The notes beneath the pieces were generated by a model. It saw only the letters and a program-made list of their open reading frames with translations. It had not been told where the DNA came from and ran no database searches. Both the position numbers and the translations under genes were made by a program. Positions 15,596 to 24,080 of a DNA stretch of 27,728 nucleotides are shown here, one piece after another. How positions within the stretch are numbered: the stretch's first letter is position 1; every line of letters begins with the position of its first letter. The stretch is from an uncultured Eubacteriales bacterium (GTDB lineage Bacteria > Bacillota > Clostridia > Oscillospirales > Oscillospiraceae): NCBI GenBank assembly GCA_900544975.1, contig UQXI01000034.1, positions 1 to 27,728 on the forward strand, in the 5' to 3' direction.

Positions 15596-16780
15596 TTAAT
15601 GGTGGAACAGCCGCATTCCAGTAAAGGCCATAACCATGTCGTTCTTGTCGCATTCTTCGATGACCAGGTCATCCCGAATGGAACCGCCGGGCTGGGCCAC
15701 ATAGCGGACGCCGGACTTGAGGGCCCGCTTGATGTTGTCCGGGAAGGGGAAGAAGGCATCCGAGCCCAGGGAGACGTTCTGCCGGGCGGCCAGGAATTCC
15801 CGCTTCTCTTCCTCGGTCAGGGGCTCCGGACGCTGGGTAAAGTAGTTCTGCCAAATGCCCTCAGCGCAGACGTCCTCTTCGTTGCCGTTGATATAGCCGT
15901 CAATCACATTGTCCCGGTTGGGCCGGCCCAGATCCGGCTTGAAGGGCAGGGCCAGGGTCTTGGGATGCTGCCGCAGGAACCAGGTGTCGGCCTTGGAGCC
16001 TGCCAGACGGGTGCAGTGAATCCGGGACTGCTGTCCCGCACCCACACCAATGGCCTGGCCGTCATAGGCAAAGCAAACGGAGTTGGACTGGGTGTATTTG
16101 AGGGTGATGAGAGAGACAATCAGGTCCCGTTTTGCGCCCTCAGGCAGGTCCTTGTTCTGGGTGACGATGTGGTTCAGGAGCTCCCCGTCAATTTTGAAGT
16201 TGTTCCGCCCCTGCTGGAAGGTGACGCCATAGACCTGCTTCTCCTCCTGCTGGGCGGGGACGTAATCCGGGTCAATGGCCACCACATTGTAACTGCCCTT
16301 CCGCTTGGTCTTCAGGATTTCCAGAGCTTCCTCGCTGTAGCCGGGGGCAATGACGCCGTCGGACACCTCCCGGGCAATGAGGGAAGCGGTAAGCGCGTCG
16401 CAGGGATCGGACAGGGCCACCCAGTCCCCAAAGGAGCACATCCGGTCGGTGCCACGGGCCCGGGCATAGGCGCAGGCCAGAGGATTTTCATCCAGGCCCT
16501 TCACGTCCTCCACAAAGCAGGCCTTCTTCAACTCCTCCGGCAGCGGCAGGCCCACAGCGGCAGAGGTGGGAGACACATGCTTAAAGGAAGTGGCGCAGGG
16601 AAGGCCTGTGGCCGCCTTCAGCTCCTTGACCAGCTGATAGGAGTTCAGGGCGTCCAGGAAATTGATATAGCCGGGCCGTCCGTTCAGGATGGTCACAGGC
16701 AGCTCGCTGCCGTCGGTCATATAGATCTTGGCAGGCTTCTGGTTGGGATTACAGCCGTATTTCAATTCAAATTCTTTCAT
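15596..16780 (-). CDS. purH: stand-alone AICAR formyltransferase (PurH C-terminal domain type)
   Basis: This 394-aa enzyme transfers a formyl group from 10-formyl-THF to AICAR (ZMP), giving FAICAR (step 9). The catalytic pair K67-H68 sits in SFKHVSPTSAAVG, and the protein ends with the family's AQPGGSIRD...FTGMRLFHH. It starts directly with the transferase fold and has no N-terminal MGS-like IMP cyclohydrolase domain, unlike usual ~510-aa PurH. The missing activity is supplied by the PurO-like gene at 18781. Its substrate ZMP is the ligand of the riboswitch at the head of the operon. The start codon follows the purB stop by 3 nt, with a GAGGG inside the purB end. Confidence 0.93.
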   Translation of the reverse strand: MKEFELKYGCNPNQKPAKIYMTDGSELPVTILNGRPGYINFLDALNSYQLVKELKAATGLPCATSFKHVSPTSAAVGLPLPEELKKACFVEDVKGLDENPLACAYARARGTDRMCSFGDWVALSDPCDALTASLIAREVSDGVIAPGYSEEALEILKTKRKGSYNVVAIDPDYVPAQQEEKQVYGVTFQQGRNNFKIDGELLNHIVTQNKDLPEGAKRDLIVSLITLKYTQSNSVCFAYDGQAIGVGAGQQSRIHCTRLAGSKADTWFLRQHPKTLALPFKPDLGRPNRDNVIDGYINGNEEDVCAEGIWQNYFTQRPEPLTEEEKREFLAARQNVSLGSDAFFPFPDNIKRALKSGVRYVAQPGGSIRDDLVIEECDKNDMVMAFTGMRLFHH

Positions 16781-16783
16781 GGT

Positions 16784-18232
16784 TTATACCCTCAATTCTG
16801 CGGTTAGATTTTCGTTTCCATACTGCTCCAGGAGGGGCCGTACCACATCCCGGAGGAATTCCGTTACCTGGCTGCCGGAACGGCCGGTGTAGGCCCTGGG
16901 GTCCAGCTGCTCCAGGATCTCCGCCTTGGTCAGGGGGAACATGGGATCTGCTGCAATGCGGTCGATGAGGTCATTCTGCCCGCCCTCCAGCTTCACCCGG
17001 GCGGCGGCGGCGTGAGAGTGGACCCGCAGCGCTTCATGCAGCTCCTGCCGGTTGCCCCCCCGCTTGACAGACTCCATCATGATGTTTTCTGTGGCCATAA
17101 AGGGCAGCTTCTCCATCACCCGGCGCTCTACCACCTTGTCATTCACCACCAGACCGGAGGAGACGTTCATATAAATGTTCAAAATGGCGTCCACCGCCAG
17201 GAAGGCCTCGGCCACGGAGATTCGCTTGTTGGCGGAGTCGTCCAGGGTGCGCTCAAACCACTGGGTTCCGGCGGTGAGACCGGGGTTCAGACTGTCGCAG
17301 ATCACATACCGCGCCAGGGCGCAGATGCGCTCAGAGCGCATGGGGTTGCGCTTATAGGGCATGGCGGAGGAGCCGATCTGGTTCTTTTCAAAGGGCTCCT
17401 CCATCTCCTCAAAGGACTGCAAAATCCGCAGGTCATTGGCAAACTTCATGGCGCTCTGGGCAATGCCAGACAGCGCCCCCAGGAAATAGGCGTCCACCTT
17501 CCGGGAATAAGTCTGGCCCGACACCGGGACCACCCCGGCAAAGCCCATGTCCCCGGCAATGAGCCGCTCCATTTCCTTAATTTTCTCCTCGTCCCCCTCG
17601 AACAGCTCCATAAAGGAGGCTTGGGTGCCGGTGGTTCCCTTGGAGCCCAGGAGCTTCAGGTTGGACAGCTGATACGCCAGATTTTCCATATCCTGGGTCA
17701 GCTCATAGATCCACAGGGTGGCCCGCTTGCCCACGGTGGTGAGCTGGGCGGGCTGGAGGTGGGTATAGCCCAGGCAGGGCTGATCCCTGTGGGCTTCGGC
17801 AAAGGCCGCCAGGTTTTTCACCACCTGGGCGCACTTTTGCAGCGTCAGGCGACTGGCCTCCCGGAGGATCACCACATCGGTGTTGTCCCCCACATAGCAG
17901 CTGGTGGCCCCCAGGTGGATGATCCCCGCCGCCTTGGGGCACTGCTGCCCATACGCGTAGACGTGGCTCATCACATCGTGACGCACCAAACGCTCCCGCT
18001 CCTCGGCCACGGCGTAATTGATGTCGTCTTTGTGGGCTTCCAGCTCTGCAATCTGCTCCTCTGTAATCTCCAGCCCCAGCTGCCGCTCCGCCTTGGCCAA
18101 CGCAATCCACAGCCGCCGCCAGGTACGGAATTTAAAATTCTCCGAGAAAATATGCTGCATCTCAGCACTGGCATACCGGGTGGACAGAGGAGAAATATAG
18201 GCGTCATGATTTCGTTCCATTTCCATAGCCAT
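16784..18232 (-). CDS. purB: adenylosuccinate lyase
   Basis: This 482-aa homotetramer of the fumarase/aspartase superfamily cleaves SAICAR to AICAR and adenylosuccinate to AMP. The superfamily signature GSSAMPYKRNP is at 287-297; HLGATSCYVGDN and GSKGTTGTQASF are also present. The chosen start is ATG 18232 with GAGGT six nt upstream; ATGs four and eight codons in are less well spaced. A REP hairpin (18259-18280) and the 3' end of RAYT2 lie directly upstream, so the purB leader in the polycistronic RNA carries a strong stem that may affect its translation or stability. Confidence 0.96.
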   Translation of the reverse strand: MAMEMERNHDAYISPLSTRYASAEMQHIFSENFKFRTWRRLWIALAKAERQLGLEITEEQIAELEAHKDDINYAVAEERERLVRHDVMSHVYAYGQQCPKAAGIIHLGATSCYVGDNTDVVILREASRLTLQKCAQVVKNLAAFAEAHRDQPCLGYTHLQPAQLTTVGKRATLWIYELTQDMENLAYQLSNLKLLGSKGTTGTQASFMELFEGDEEKIKEMERLIAGDMGFAGVVPVSGQTYSRKVDAYFLGALSGIAQSAMKFANDLRILQSFEEMEEPFEKNQIGSSAMPYKRNPMRSERICALARYVICDSLNPGLTAGTQWFERTLDDSANKRISVAEAFLAVDAILNIYMNVSSGLVVNDKVVERRVMEKLPFMATENIMMESVKRGGNRQELHEALRVHSHAAAARVKLEGGQNDLIDRIAADPMFPLTKAEILEQLDPRAYTGRSGSQVTEFLRDVVRPLLEQYGNENLTAELRV

Positions 18233-18254
18233 AGCAATACCTCATTGACAATCC

Positions 18255-18280
18255 GTAGGGGCGGACCTATGTGTCCGCCC
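18255..18280 (+). repeat. REP hairpin at the 3' end of RAYT2
   Basis: GTAG (18255-18258) is followed by GGGCGGAC-CTATGT-GTCCGCCC (18259-18280). On the minus strand the RAYT2 stop codon TAG (18269-18267) lies in the loop, and the last residues RRADT are REP-encoded. It is the same family as the REPINs at both window ends. Confidence 0.85.
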
Positions 18281-18779
18281 GCCGCAGGGCCCATTGCACC
18301 GGATTATTCTGTATATAGGCCCGGGTATCTGCCAAATCCTGTTCATTCCGTATTACGTGTTCATAATACCCCCGTTGCCACAGATGGCGATCAAAAGGGA
18401 GATACCATCCGTTTCGTACGCCGCGGATATAGGCATTGGTTGTCTGGGTTTTGAACCACTGGATCATCTGCGGAAGATCCGCCTTGACGGTTCCCGCCGT
18501 GTAGAAAAGGATAAAATGAACATGGTCCGGCATCACAATATAATCTGTAACGTCCGTTCCTGGAAATTTTCGTTCCATCTCCTGAAGCCAAACAATGACC
18601 ATCTGTTCCGGTGCATGCGGGCGCACACATAGGTGCGCCCCTACCGGTGTACTTTCCATTTCTCCAAACAAATGGAGCCTATTTTGCACACAAATTGTAA
18701 TAAAGTAGGCACAATTACCAGAATAGTCAAAGCAAGACAGTCGAAGATTCTTCCTTTGCGGTCGTCCCAATTCTGGCAT
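18267..18779 (-). CDS. REP-associated tyrosine transposase (RAYT2) inside the purine operon
   Basis: This 170-aa Y1_Tnp-fold transposase is related to RAYT1 in fold. It has the HUH motif H86-V-H88 (MPDHVHFILF), the nucleophile region AYIQNNPVQW (Y155) and WQRGYYEHVIRNEQD, so it looks intact. Residues about 45-56 are encoded by an internal REP and the C-terminal RRADT by a second REP containing the stop codon. The start ATG 18779 follows the purO stop after one nt and it precedes purB, so it is read on the purine transcript in the same direction. This looks like an insertion into the operon that did not break it. Its likely substrate is the GGGCGGAC REP family. Confidence 0.88.
   Translation of the reverse strand: MPELGRPQRKNLRLSCFDYSGNCAYFITICVQNRLHLFGEMESTPVGAHLCVRPHAPEQMVIVWLQEMERKFPGTDVTDYIVMPDHVHFILFYTAGTVKADLPQMIQWFKTQTTNAYIRGVRNGWYLPFDRHLWQRGYYEHVIRNEQDLADTRAYIQNNPVQWALRRADT
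18619..18644 (-). repeat. variant REP inside RAYT2 with compensatory changes
   Basis: On the minus strand GTAG (18644-18641) leads to GGGCGCAC-CTATGT-GTGCGCCC. Compared with the family consensus, one base differs in each arm (G to C and C to G) and the pair is preserved. It is inverted relative to 18255-18280, so the two enclose codons 46 to the end of RAYT2 in REPIN orientation. Confidence 0.8.
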
Positions 18780-18780
18780 A

Positions 18781-19497
18781 TTACTGCCCGCAATGCCGGT
18801 TTACAATCCGGCTTTCCGTCTCTCCAGTCTCCAGGTTGACAAAGGCCGTATACAGCGAAACCTTGTTGTCCCCGTTCAGGCTCTCCCAGATGGCCTGGGT
18901 GAACTGGTCCAGGGTTCCCGTGATGGCCACCGGCCGGGGTTCGCCGCAGAAGGAGGGCAGGGGCGCGCCGTCAGATTCATAGGTGTGGATCAGGTGCCCC
19001 ATCCCCGCCTTGGGGGCGTCAAAGGTAAAGTAATTCCGGACACAGCAGCTGGGGTCGCCCTGCAGGGACTTCAGGATGCTGAGGACATAAGAGCCGCAGG
19101 GGAACAGAATGCCGGAAATCCTGGGTGTGTAGTTGGGGCCGTCGGGCTCAAACTCCCGGGTATTGAGGGCCTCCACATAGCTCTCCCCCTCCAGCATAAA
19201 GTCCCGGAGGGTATCGGTCTGGTCGCCATTGGTCACGATGGTAGTGACGCCGTCCTCATCGGCAATCCGGCGGACCGGATGATAGATGATGAGGGAAGGG
19301 TCTGTCATTTTGGCCGGATCAAAGGCCTGGGTCCGGATGCCGTCTTCGGTCTCCACAAAGATCCGGTTCCGGCTGTTTTCACTGCGTCCCATGATGAAAT
19401 AGGCGATGACGGCGGACTTCCCGTCCTCGCTCCGGCCCAGGAGCACGCCCCGGCCGGGATAGGAATTGCCCTGTAAGAGGGCGGACAGATCGTACAT
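18781..19497 (-). CDS. purO: IMP cyclohydrolase, PurO-like
   Basis: This 238-aa protein of the IMP cyclohydrolase-like family (archaeal PurO type, NTN-hydrolase fold) closes the ring of FAICAR to IMP, the last step. Family marks visible are NSYPGRGVLLG, AVIAYFIMGRSENSRNR, DPSLIIYHPVR, TIVTNGDQTDT and EFEPDGPNYTPRISG. Function rests on family resemblance and on context: the operon has an AICAR formyltransferase without a cyclohydrolase domain, so this gene fills the gap. ATG 19497 has CAGGAGGT upstream. It lies 33 nt after purN. Confidence 0.88.
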   Translation of the reverse strand: MYDLSALLQGNSYPGRGVLLGRSEDGKSAVIAYFIMGRSENSRNRIFVETEDGIRTQAFDPAKMTDPSLIIYHPVRRIADEDGVTTIVTNGDQTDTLRDFMLEGESYVEALNTREFEPDGPNYTPRISGILFPCGSYVLSILKSLQGDPSCCVRNYFTFDAPKAGMGHLIHTYESDGAPLPSFCGEPRPVAITGTLDQFTQAIWESLNGDNKVSLYTAFVNLETGETESRIVNRHCGQ

Positions 19498-19530
19498 GAT
19501 AGACCTCCTGATTATGTGAATTCCGGCGTG

Positions 19531-20133
19531 TCATCGCGCCGCAAGCTGCTGGGCAACCAGCTCCGCCGCCTGGGGCAGGAGGATCCACTCCGCCTGCTCC
19601 ATCACCCGGCGTTGCAGGGTTTCCGGCGTGTCCCCGGGCAGAACCTCCACCGCCTTTTGCAGGACAATGGGGCCCCCATCGGGGATCTCGTTGACCATGT
19701 GCACCGTGGCCCCCGTCACCTTCACGCCCCGGGCCAGGGCGGCCTCATGCACACGCAGGCCATAGTACCCGGCCCCGCAGAAGGCGGGAATCAAGCTGGG
19801 ATGCACATTTAAAATTCGGTTGGGCCACTTGGCCGTAAACGTCTGGGACAGGATGCTCATAAACCCTGCCAAAATGATCATATCCACCCCGTCCAGCTCC
19901 AGGATCCCCTGAAGCCGCTGCTCAAAGGCAGCCTGGGAGCCGCATTCCTGCTTGCTCACCACTGCGGCAGGGACCCCGGCCTTCTTGGCCCGCTCCAGGG
20001 CATAGGCGCCGGGCTTGTTGGATACCACCAGGACAATCTCCCCATGGGGGATCCTTCCAGCGGCTTCGGCGTCCAGGAGCGCCTGGAGGTTGGTGCCGCC
20101 GCCGGAGACCAAAACTGCAATCCTCGTCTTCAT
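19531..20133 (-). CDS. purN: phosphoribosylglycinamide formyltransferase
   Basis: This 200-aa enzyme uses 10-formyl-THF to convert GAR to FGAR (step 3). It begins with MKTRIAVLVSGGGTNLQALLD, and the catalytic Asn-x-His (LNVHPSLIPAF) and the Asp of DGGPIV are present. Its ATG overlaps the purM stop by four nt (ATGA), which indicates translational coupling. No sign of the formate-using PurT alternative is in the window. Confidence 0.96.
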   Translation of the reverse strand: MKTRIAVLVSGGGTNLQALLDAEAAGRIPHGEIVLVVSNKPGAYALERAKKAGVPAAVVSKQECGSQAAFEQRLQGILELDGVDMIILAGFMSILSQTFTAKWPNRILNVHPSLIPAFCGAGYYGLRVHEAALARGVKVTGATVHMVNEIPDGGPIVLQKAVEVLPGDTPETLQRRVMEQAEWILLPQAAELVAQQLAAR

Positions 20134-21176
20134 TCCAGAATCACCTGATCCTGAGATGCAACGATTTCGCCCATCACATAGGCGTCTTCGCCGTTCGCCC
20201 GCAGAATCTCCAGGGCGGTTTCCGCGTCTTCCTTGGCCACAATGACGCTCATGCCCACACCCATGTTGAAGGTGTTGAACATATCCCGCTCCGGAATGTT
20301 CCCGGTCTTGGCGATGAGGTCAAAAATGGGCAGCACCCGGATGGCGCTTCTCTGGATCTTCGCGCCCAGGCCCTGGGGAATGGCACGGGGAATGTTTTCA
20401 AAGAAGCCGCCGCCTGTGATGTGGCTGACGCCCTTCACCCGCACCTGGTCAAAGAGGGCCAGCATGGGCTTCACATAAATTTTCGTCGGGGTGAGCAGCG
20501 TCTCCCCAATGGACTTGCCTCCCAGATCCTCCCGGGGCGTCTTCAATTCTGGATTCTTCTCCACGTCGAATACCTTCCGCACCAGGGAGAAGCCGTTGGA
20601 GTGGACGCCGGAGGAGGGCAGGGCCAAAATCACATCCCCGGGGATCATGGTGCTGTGGTCCACAATCTTCTTCTTGTCCACCATCCCCACGGAGAATCCG
20701 GCCAGGTCATACTCGTCTTCCGGGTAGAAGCCGGGCATTTCCGCCGTCTCGCCGCCAATGAGGGCGGAGCCCGCCTGGACGCAGCCCTCGGCCACGCCAG
20801 ACACCAGCTCGGCAATCCGCTCCGGCACATTTTTGCCGCAGGCGATGTAGTCCAGGAAAAACAGGGGCTTGGCGCCGCAGCAAATCACATCGTTGACACA
20901 CATGGCCACGCAGTCGATGCCCACGGTGTCATGCTTGTCCATGAGGAAGGCCAGGCGGAGCTTGGTGCCCACACCGTCTGTGCCGGAGACCAGCACCGGC
21001 TCCTCATATCCCTTGAGATTCAGTCCGAAGAGGCCGCCGAAGCCGCCGATGTCGTCCAGGCAGCCCTGGTTCTTGGTCCGGGCAATGTGGGTTTTCATCA
21101 GCTCCACCGCCCGGTAGCCGGCGGTGATGTCCACACCGGCCGCCTTGTAGCTTTCGGAATAGCTTTTTTCGTTCAT
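20130..21176 (-). CDS. purM: phosphoribosylformylglycinamidine cyclo-ligase (AIR synthetase)
   Basis: This 348-aa dimeric enzyme converts FGAM to AIR with ATP (step 5). GTDGVGTKL, VNDVICCGAKPLFFLDYIA, GGETAEMPGFY, SSGVHSNGFSL and HITGGGFFENIPRA are intact and full length. Start ATG 21176 overlaps the purF stop (ATGA), with AAAAGGAG in the purF end as SD, so it is translationally coupled on both sides. Confidence 0.96.
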   Translation of the reverse strand: MNEKSYSESYKAAGVDITAGYRAVELMKTHIARTKNQGCLDDIGGFGGLFGLNLKGYEEPVLVSGTDGVGTKLRLAFLMDKHDTVGIDCVAMCVNDVICCGAKPLFFLDYIACGKNVPERIAELVSGVAEGCVQAGSALIGGETAEMPGFYPEDEYDLAGFSVGMVDKKKIVDHSTMIPGDVILALPSSGVHSNGFSLVRKVFDVEKNPELKTPREDLGGKSIGETLLTPTKIYVKPMLALFDQVRVKGVSHITGGGFFENIPRAIPQGLGAKIQRSAIRVLPIFDLIAKTGNIPERDMFNTFNMGVGMSVIVAKEDAETALEILRANGEDAYVMGEIVASQDQVILE

Positions 21177-22606
21177 GCCTTTGGCTCCTTTTCCGAGAGT
21201 TTCCGCTCAAAGCGGAGTTTTCTGGTATGTTCCGGGACCTGGGTGGGGTAGCAGCCGCTGAAGCAGGCGGTACAGAATCCGCCGCCGTGCTCTGCCAGTT
21301 TCTGTACGTTTTCCACACTGAGGTACCCCAGAGAGTCGGCTCCGATGATCTGGCAGATCTCTTCCCGGGTGTGATGGACCGCAATGAGGGAGTCCCGGGA
21401 GTCAATGTCCGTGCCATAATAGCAGGGATTCAGGAAGGGGGGCGCGGAGATCCGCAGATGTACCTGGGTAGCGCCAGCCTCCCGCAGCAGCTTCACAATG
21501 CGGGCGGCTGTGGTGCCCCGGACGATGGAGTCGTCAATGAGAACCACCCGCTTGCCCTTCACCGTGGCGGACACGGGATTCAGCTTGATCCGAACCTTGT
21601 TTTCCCGATTTTTCTGACCTGGGGCAATGAAGGTCCGGCCGATGTACTTATTTTTAATCATGCCCACGCCATAGGGGATGCCAGAGGCCTGGGCAAAACC
21701 AATGGCTGCGTCAATGCCGGAATCCGGCACGCCCACCACCACATCGGCCTCCACCGGATGCTCCAGCGCCAGGAACATCCCCGCCCTGCGGCGGGCATTG
21801 TGCACGGAGCTGCCATCCATCACCGAGTCCGGCCGGGCAAAGTAGATGTATTCAAAGACACACATGCTCCGGTCCGCCTGGCCGCAGTGGGTGCGGATGG
21901 AGCGCACCTCGTCCCCATCAAACACCACAATCTCCCCAGGCTCCACATCCCGGACGAAGGCCGCACCGGCGGCGTCCAGGGCGCAGCTCTCGGAAGCGAC
22001 GATGTACGTGCCGTCGGCGGTCCGCCCGTAGCACAGGGGGCGGAAGCCCCGGGGATCCCGGACCGCCATCAGCTTGGTGGCGGACATGACCACCAGAGAG
22101 TATGCCCCCTGGAGCTTGTCCATGGCCCGGTCCACCGCCTCCTCAATGGAAGAAGCGGACAGGCGCTCTTTGGTAATCACATAGGAGATGACCTCTGTGT
22201 CAGAGGTGCTGTGGAAAATGGAACCGGTGAGCTCCAGCTCCTCCCGCAGGGCATAGGAATTGACCAGATTCCCGTTGTGGACCAGGGCCAGCGACCCTTT
22301 ACAGTGGTTTACCACAATGGGCTGGGCATTATTCCGGTCTGTAACGCCGGTGGTCCCATAGCGCACATGACCCACTGCCATGTTCCCCTGCCCCAGCCGG
22401 GCCAAAACTTCCGGGGTAAACACCTCTTCCACCAGGCCCAGGTCTTTGTGGGCCGCAATGACGCCGTCGTTGCACACGGCAATGCCGCAGCTCTCCTGCC
22501 CCCGGTGCTGCAGGGCAAAGAGGCCGTAATAGCTGGTGGCGGCGACCTCCTGGTTCTCCTTACCATAGATGCCGAAGACGCCGCATTCCTCTCTCAGCTT
22601 TCCCAT
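21173..22606 (-). CDS. purF: amidophosphoribosyltransferase (canonical)
   Basis: This 477-aa enzyme makes phosphoribosylamine from PRPP and glutamine, the committed step. It has a 7-residue propeptide before the N-terminal nucleophile Cys8 (EECGVFGIYG). Glutamine-site residues are Arg82 (VRYGTTG), Asn111-Gly112 (VHNGNL) and Asp136 (STSDTE). The phosphoribosyltransferase domain has VGVPDSG, KNKYIGRTFI and PRPP loop IDDSIVRGTT (358-367). Candidate 4Fe-4S ligands are C249, C395, C445 and C448. It is the intact partner of the divergent paralogue directly upstream, with a 40-nt gap. ATG 22606 has AAGGAGGG, at a somewhat long 11-nt spacing. Confidence 0.96.
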   Translation of the reverse strand: MGKLREECGVFGIYGKENQEVAATSYYGLFALQHRGQESCGIAVCNDGVIAAHKDLGLVEEVFTPEVLARLGQGNMAVGHVRYGTTGVTDRNNAQPIVVNHCKGSLALVHNGNLVNSYALREELELTGSIFHSTSDTEVISYVITKERLSASSIEEAVDRAMDKLQGAYSLVVMSATKLMAVRDPRGFRPLCYGRTADGTYIVASESCALDAAGAAFVRDVEPGEIVVFDGDEVRSIRTHCGQADRSMCVFEYIYFARPDSVMDGSSVHNARRRAGMFLALEHPVEADVVVGVPDSGIDAAIGFAQASGIPYGVGMIKNKYIGRTFIAPGQKNRENKVRIKLNPVSATVKGKRVVLIDDSIVRGTTAARIVKLLREAGATQVHLRISAPPFLNPCYYGTDIDSRDSLIAVHHTREEICQIIGADSLGYLSVENVQKLAEHGGGFCTACFSGCYPTQVPEHTRKLRFERKLSEKEPKA

Positions 22607-22646
22607 CGGTTGGGTACCCTCCTTATCATATGAAACCGGCTGGTCC

Positions 22647-24068
22647 TCATTCTTTCCCGGTCCAGCAGTAGGTGCAGACCCGGTCCCGGTCCAGGCCGAT
22701 GGCTTCCAGCAAGCCGTCCAGAGACTGATAGCCCAGGGAGTCGAAGCCCATCTTCTGGCAGATGGATTTCAGGAGGCACTGGCCCCGCTCCGTTCTGCTG
22801 TCTGCATATTCCTCCAGATGCTGCTGACCTTCGTCTCCCTCCAGCTCTTGGACTACGCGCCGGGCCAAAAGCTCCATATCCGAGTTACTGGCGGAGAAGT
22901 TCAGGTATTTGCAGCCGTACATAATGGGTGGGCAGGCGGACCGCATGTGGACCTCCTTGGCTCCGCTTTCATACAGGAATTCCACCGTCTCCCGCAGCTG
23001 GGTGCCCCGGACGATGGAGTCGTCCACAAACAGCAGCTTCTTGTCCTGGATCAGCTCCGGCACCGGAATCTGCTTCATTTTGGCCACCTGATTCCGGACG
23101 TTCTGGTTGGAGGGCATAAACGACCGGGGCCAGGTGGGCGTATATTTCACAAAGGGGCGGGCAAAGGGCTTCTGGCTCTGGTTGGAGTAGCCAATGGCAT
23201 GGGGCAAACCGGAATCCGGCACCCCGGCCACATAGTCCACCTCCGGCAGGGTCCCCCGCTCCATCTCGTCCCGGGCCATGATCTGGCCGTTGCGGTAGCG
23301 CATGACCTCCACGTTTTTCCCCTCGTAGTTGGAGTTGGGATAGCCATAGTAGGTCCACAGGAAGGCGCAGATTTTCATCTTCTCCCCTGGGGCCGCCAGC
23401 TGCTCCACGCCCTCTGGCGTCACCCGGACAATCTCTCCGGGGCCCAATTCGTAGTGGTCCGCATAGCCCAGCTTGTGATACGCAAAGGACTCGAAGGACA
23501 CGCAGCAACCCTCGTCTCCCTTGCCCACCAGGATGGGCAGACGGCCCACCCCGTCCCGGGCGGCCAAGATGCCCTCCGGCGTCAGCAGCAGGATGGTGGC
23601 CGAGCCGTCGATGAGCTCCTGGGCGTGGCGAATGCCCTCCACCAGGGTCTCCTTTTGGCTGATGAGGGCCGCCACCAGCTCTGTCTGGTTCACTTTGCCG
23701 CTGCTCATGGCCATAAACTGATGGCCGTGATCGGAGAAGCAGGTGTCGACCAACGCTTCGGCATTGTTGATGATGCCCACAAAGGCAATGGCATACAGGC
23801 CCAGGTGGGACCGGACCAGCAGGGGCTGGGGGTCCGTGTCACTGATACAGCCGATGCCGCTGCAGCCCCGGAAAGCCTCGATATCCTTTTCAAATTTGGT
23901 GCGGAAGGGGGTGTTCTCAATGTTGTGAATCTGCCGCTGGAACCCCCGCTCCTGATCGTAGATCACCATGCCGCCCCGGCGGGTGCCCAAGTGGGAATGG
24001 TAATCCGCCCCAAAGAAAATATCCAGTACGCAGTCCCGCCGGGAGACTGCTCCAAAAAATCCTCCCAA
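22647..24068 (-). CDS. PurF-like paralogue with degenerate glutaminase site
   Basis: This 473-aa protein has the two-domain PurF layout. It starts at TTG 24068, fixed by AAAGGAGG six nt upstream and the purC stop just before, so the N-terminus is M-G-G-F-F-G-A-V. The position of PurF's nucleophile Cys is Gly2, and no other Cys precedes the strand. The RYGTTG arginine, the HNG pair and the STSD aspartate also have no counterpart. The PRPP side is kept: GVPDSG (283-288), FVDDSIVRGTQ (347-357) and four cysteines at Fe-S positions (C234, C386, C465, C468). It may be an ammonia-dependent enzyme, a regulatory subunit of PurF, or have a new role; none is shown. It lies between purC and purF in the operon. 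Confidence 0.85.
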   Translation of the reverse strand: MGGFFGAVSRRDCVLDIFFGADYHSHLGTRRGGMVIYDQERGFQRQIHNIENTPFRTKFEKDIEAFRGCSGIGCISDTDPQPLLVRSHLGLYAIAFVGIINNAEALVDTCFSDHGHQFMAMSSGKVNQTELVAALISQKETLVEGIRHAQELIDGSATILLLTPEGILAARDGVGRLPILVGKGDEGCCVSFESFAYHKLGYADHYELGPGEIVRVTPEGVEQLAAPGEKMKICAFLWTYYGYPNSNYEGKNVEVMRYRNGQIMARDEMERGTLPEVDYVAGVPDSGLPHAIGYSNQSQKPFARPFVKYTPTWPRSFMPSNQNVRNQVAKMKQIPVPELIQDKKLLFVDDSIVRGTQLRETVEFLYESGAKEVHMRSACPPIMYGCKYLNFSASNSDMELLARRVVQELEGDEGQQHLEEYADSRTERGQCLLKSICQKMGFDSLGYQSLDGLLEAIGLDRDRVCTYCWTGKE

Positions 24069-24080
24069 ACTGGTCCTCCT

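Noticed and set aside
15579..15653. 25-residue N-terminal extension of purD
   Set aside because: It overlaps the AICAR formyltransferase coding end and is not part of the GARS fold; ATG 15578 has a good SD.
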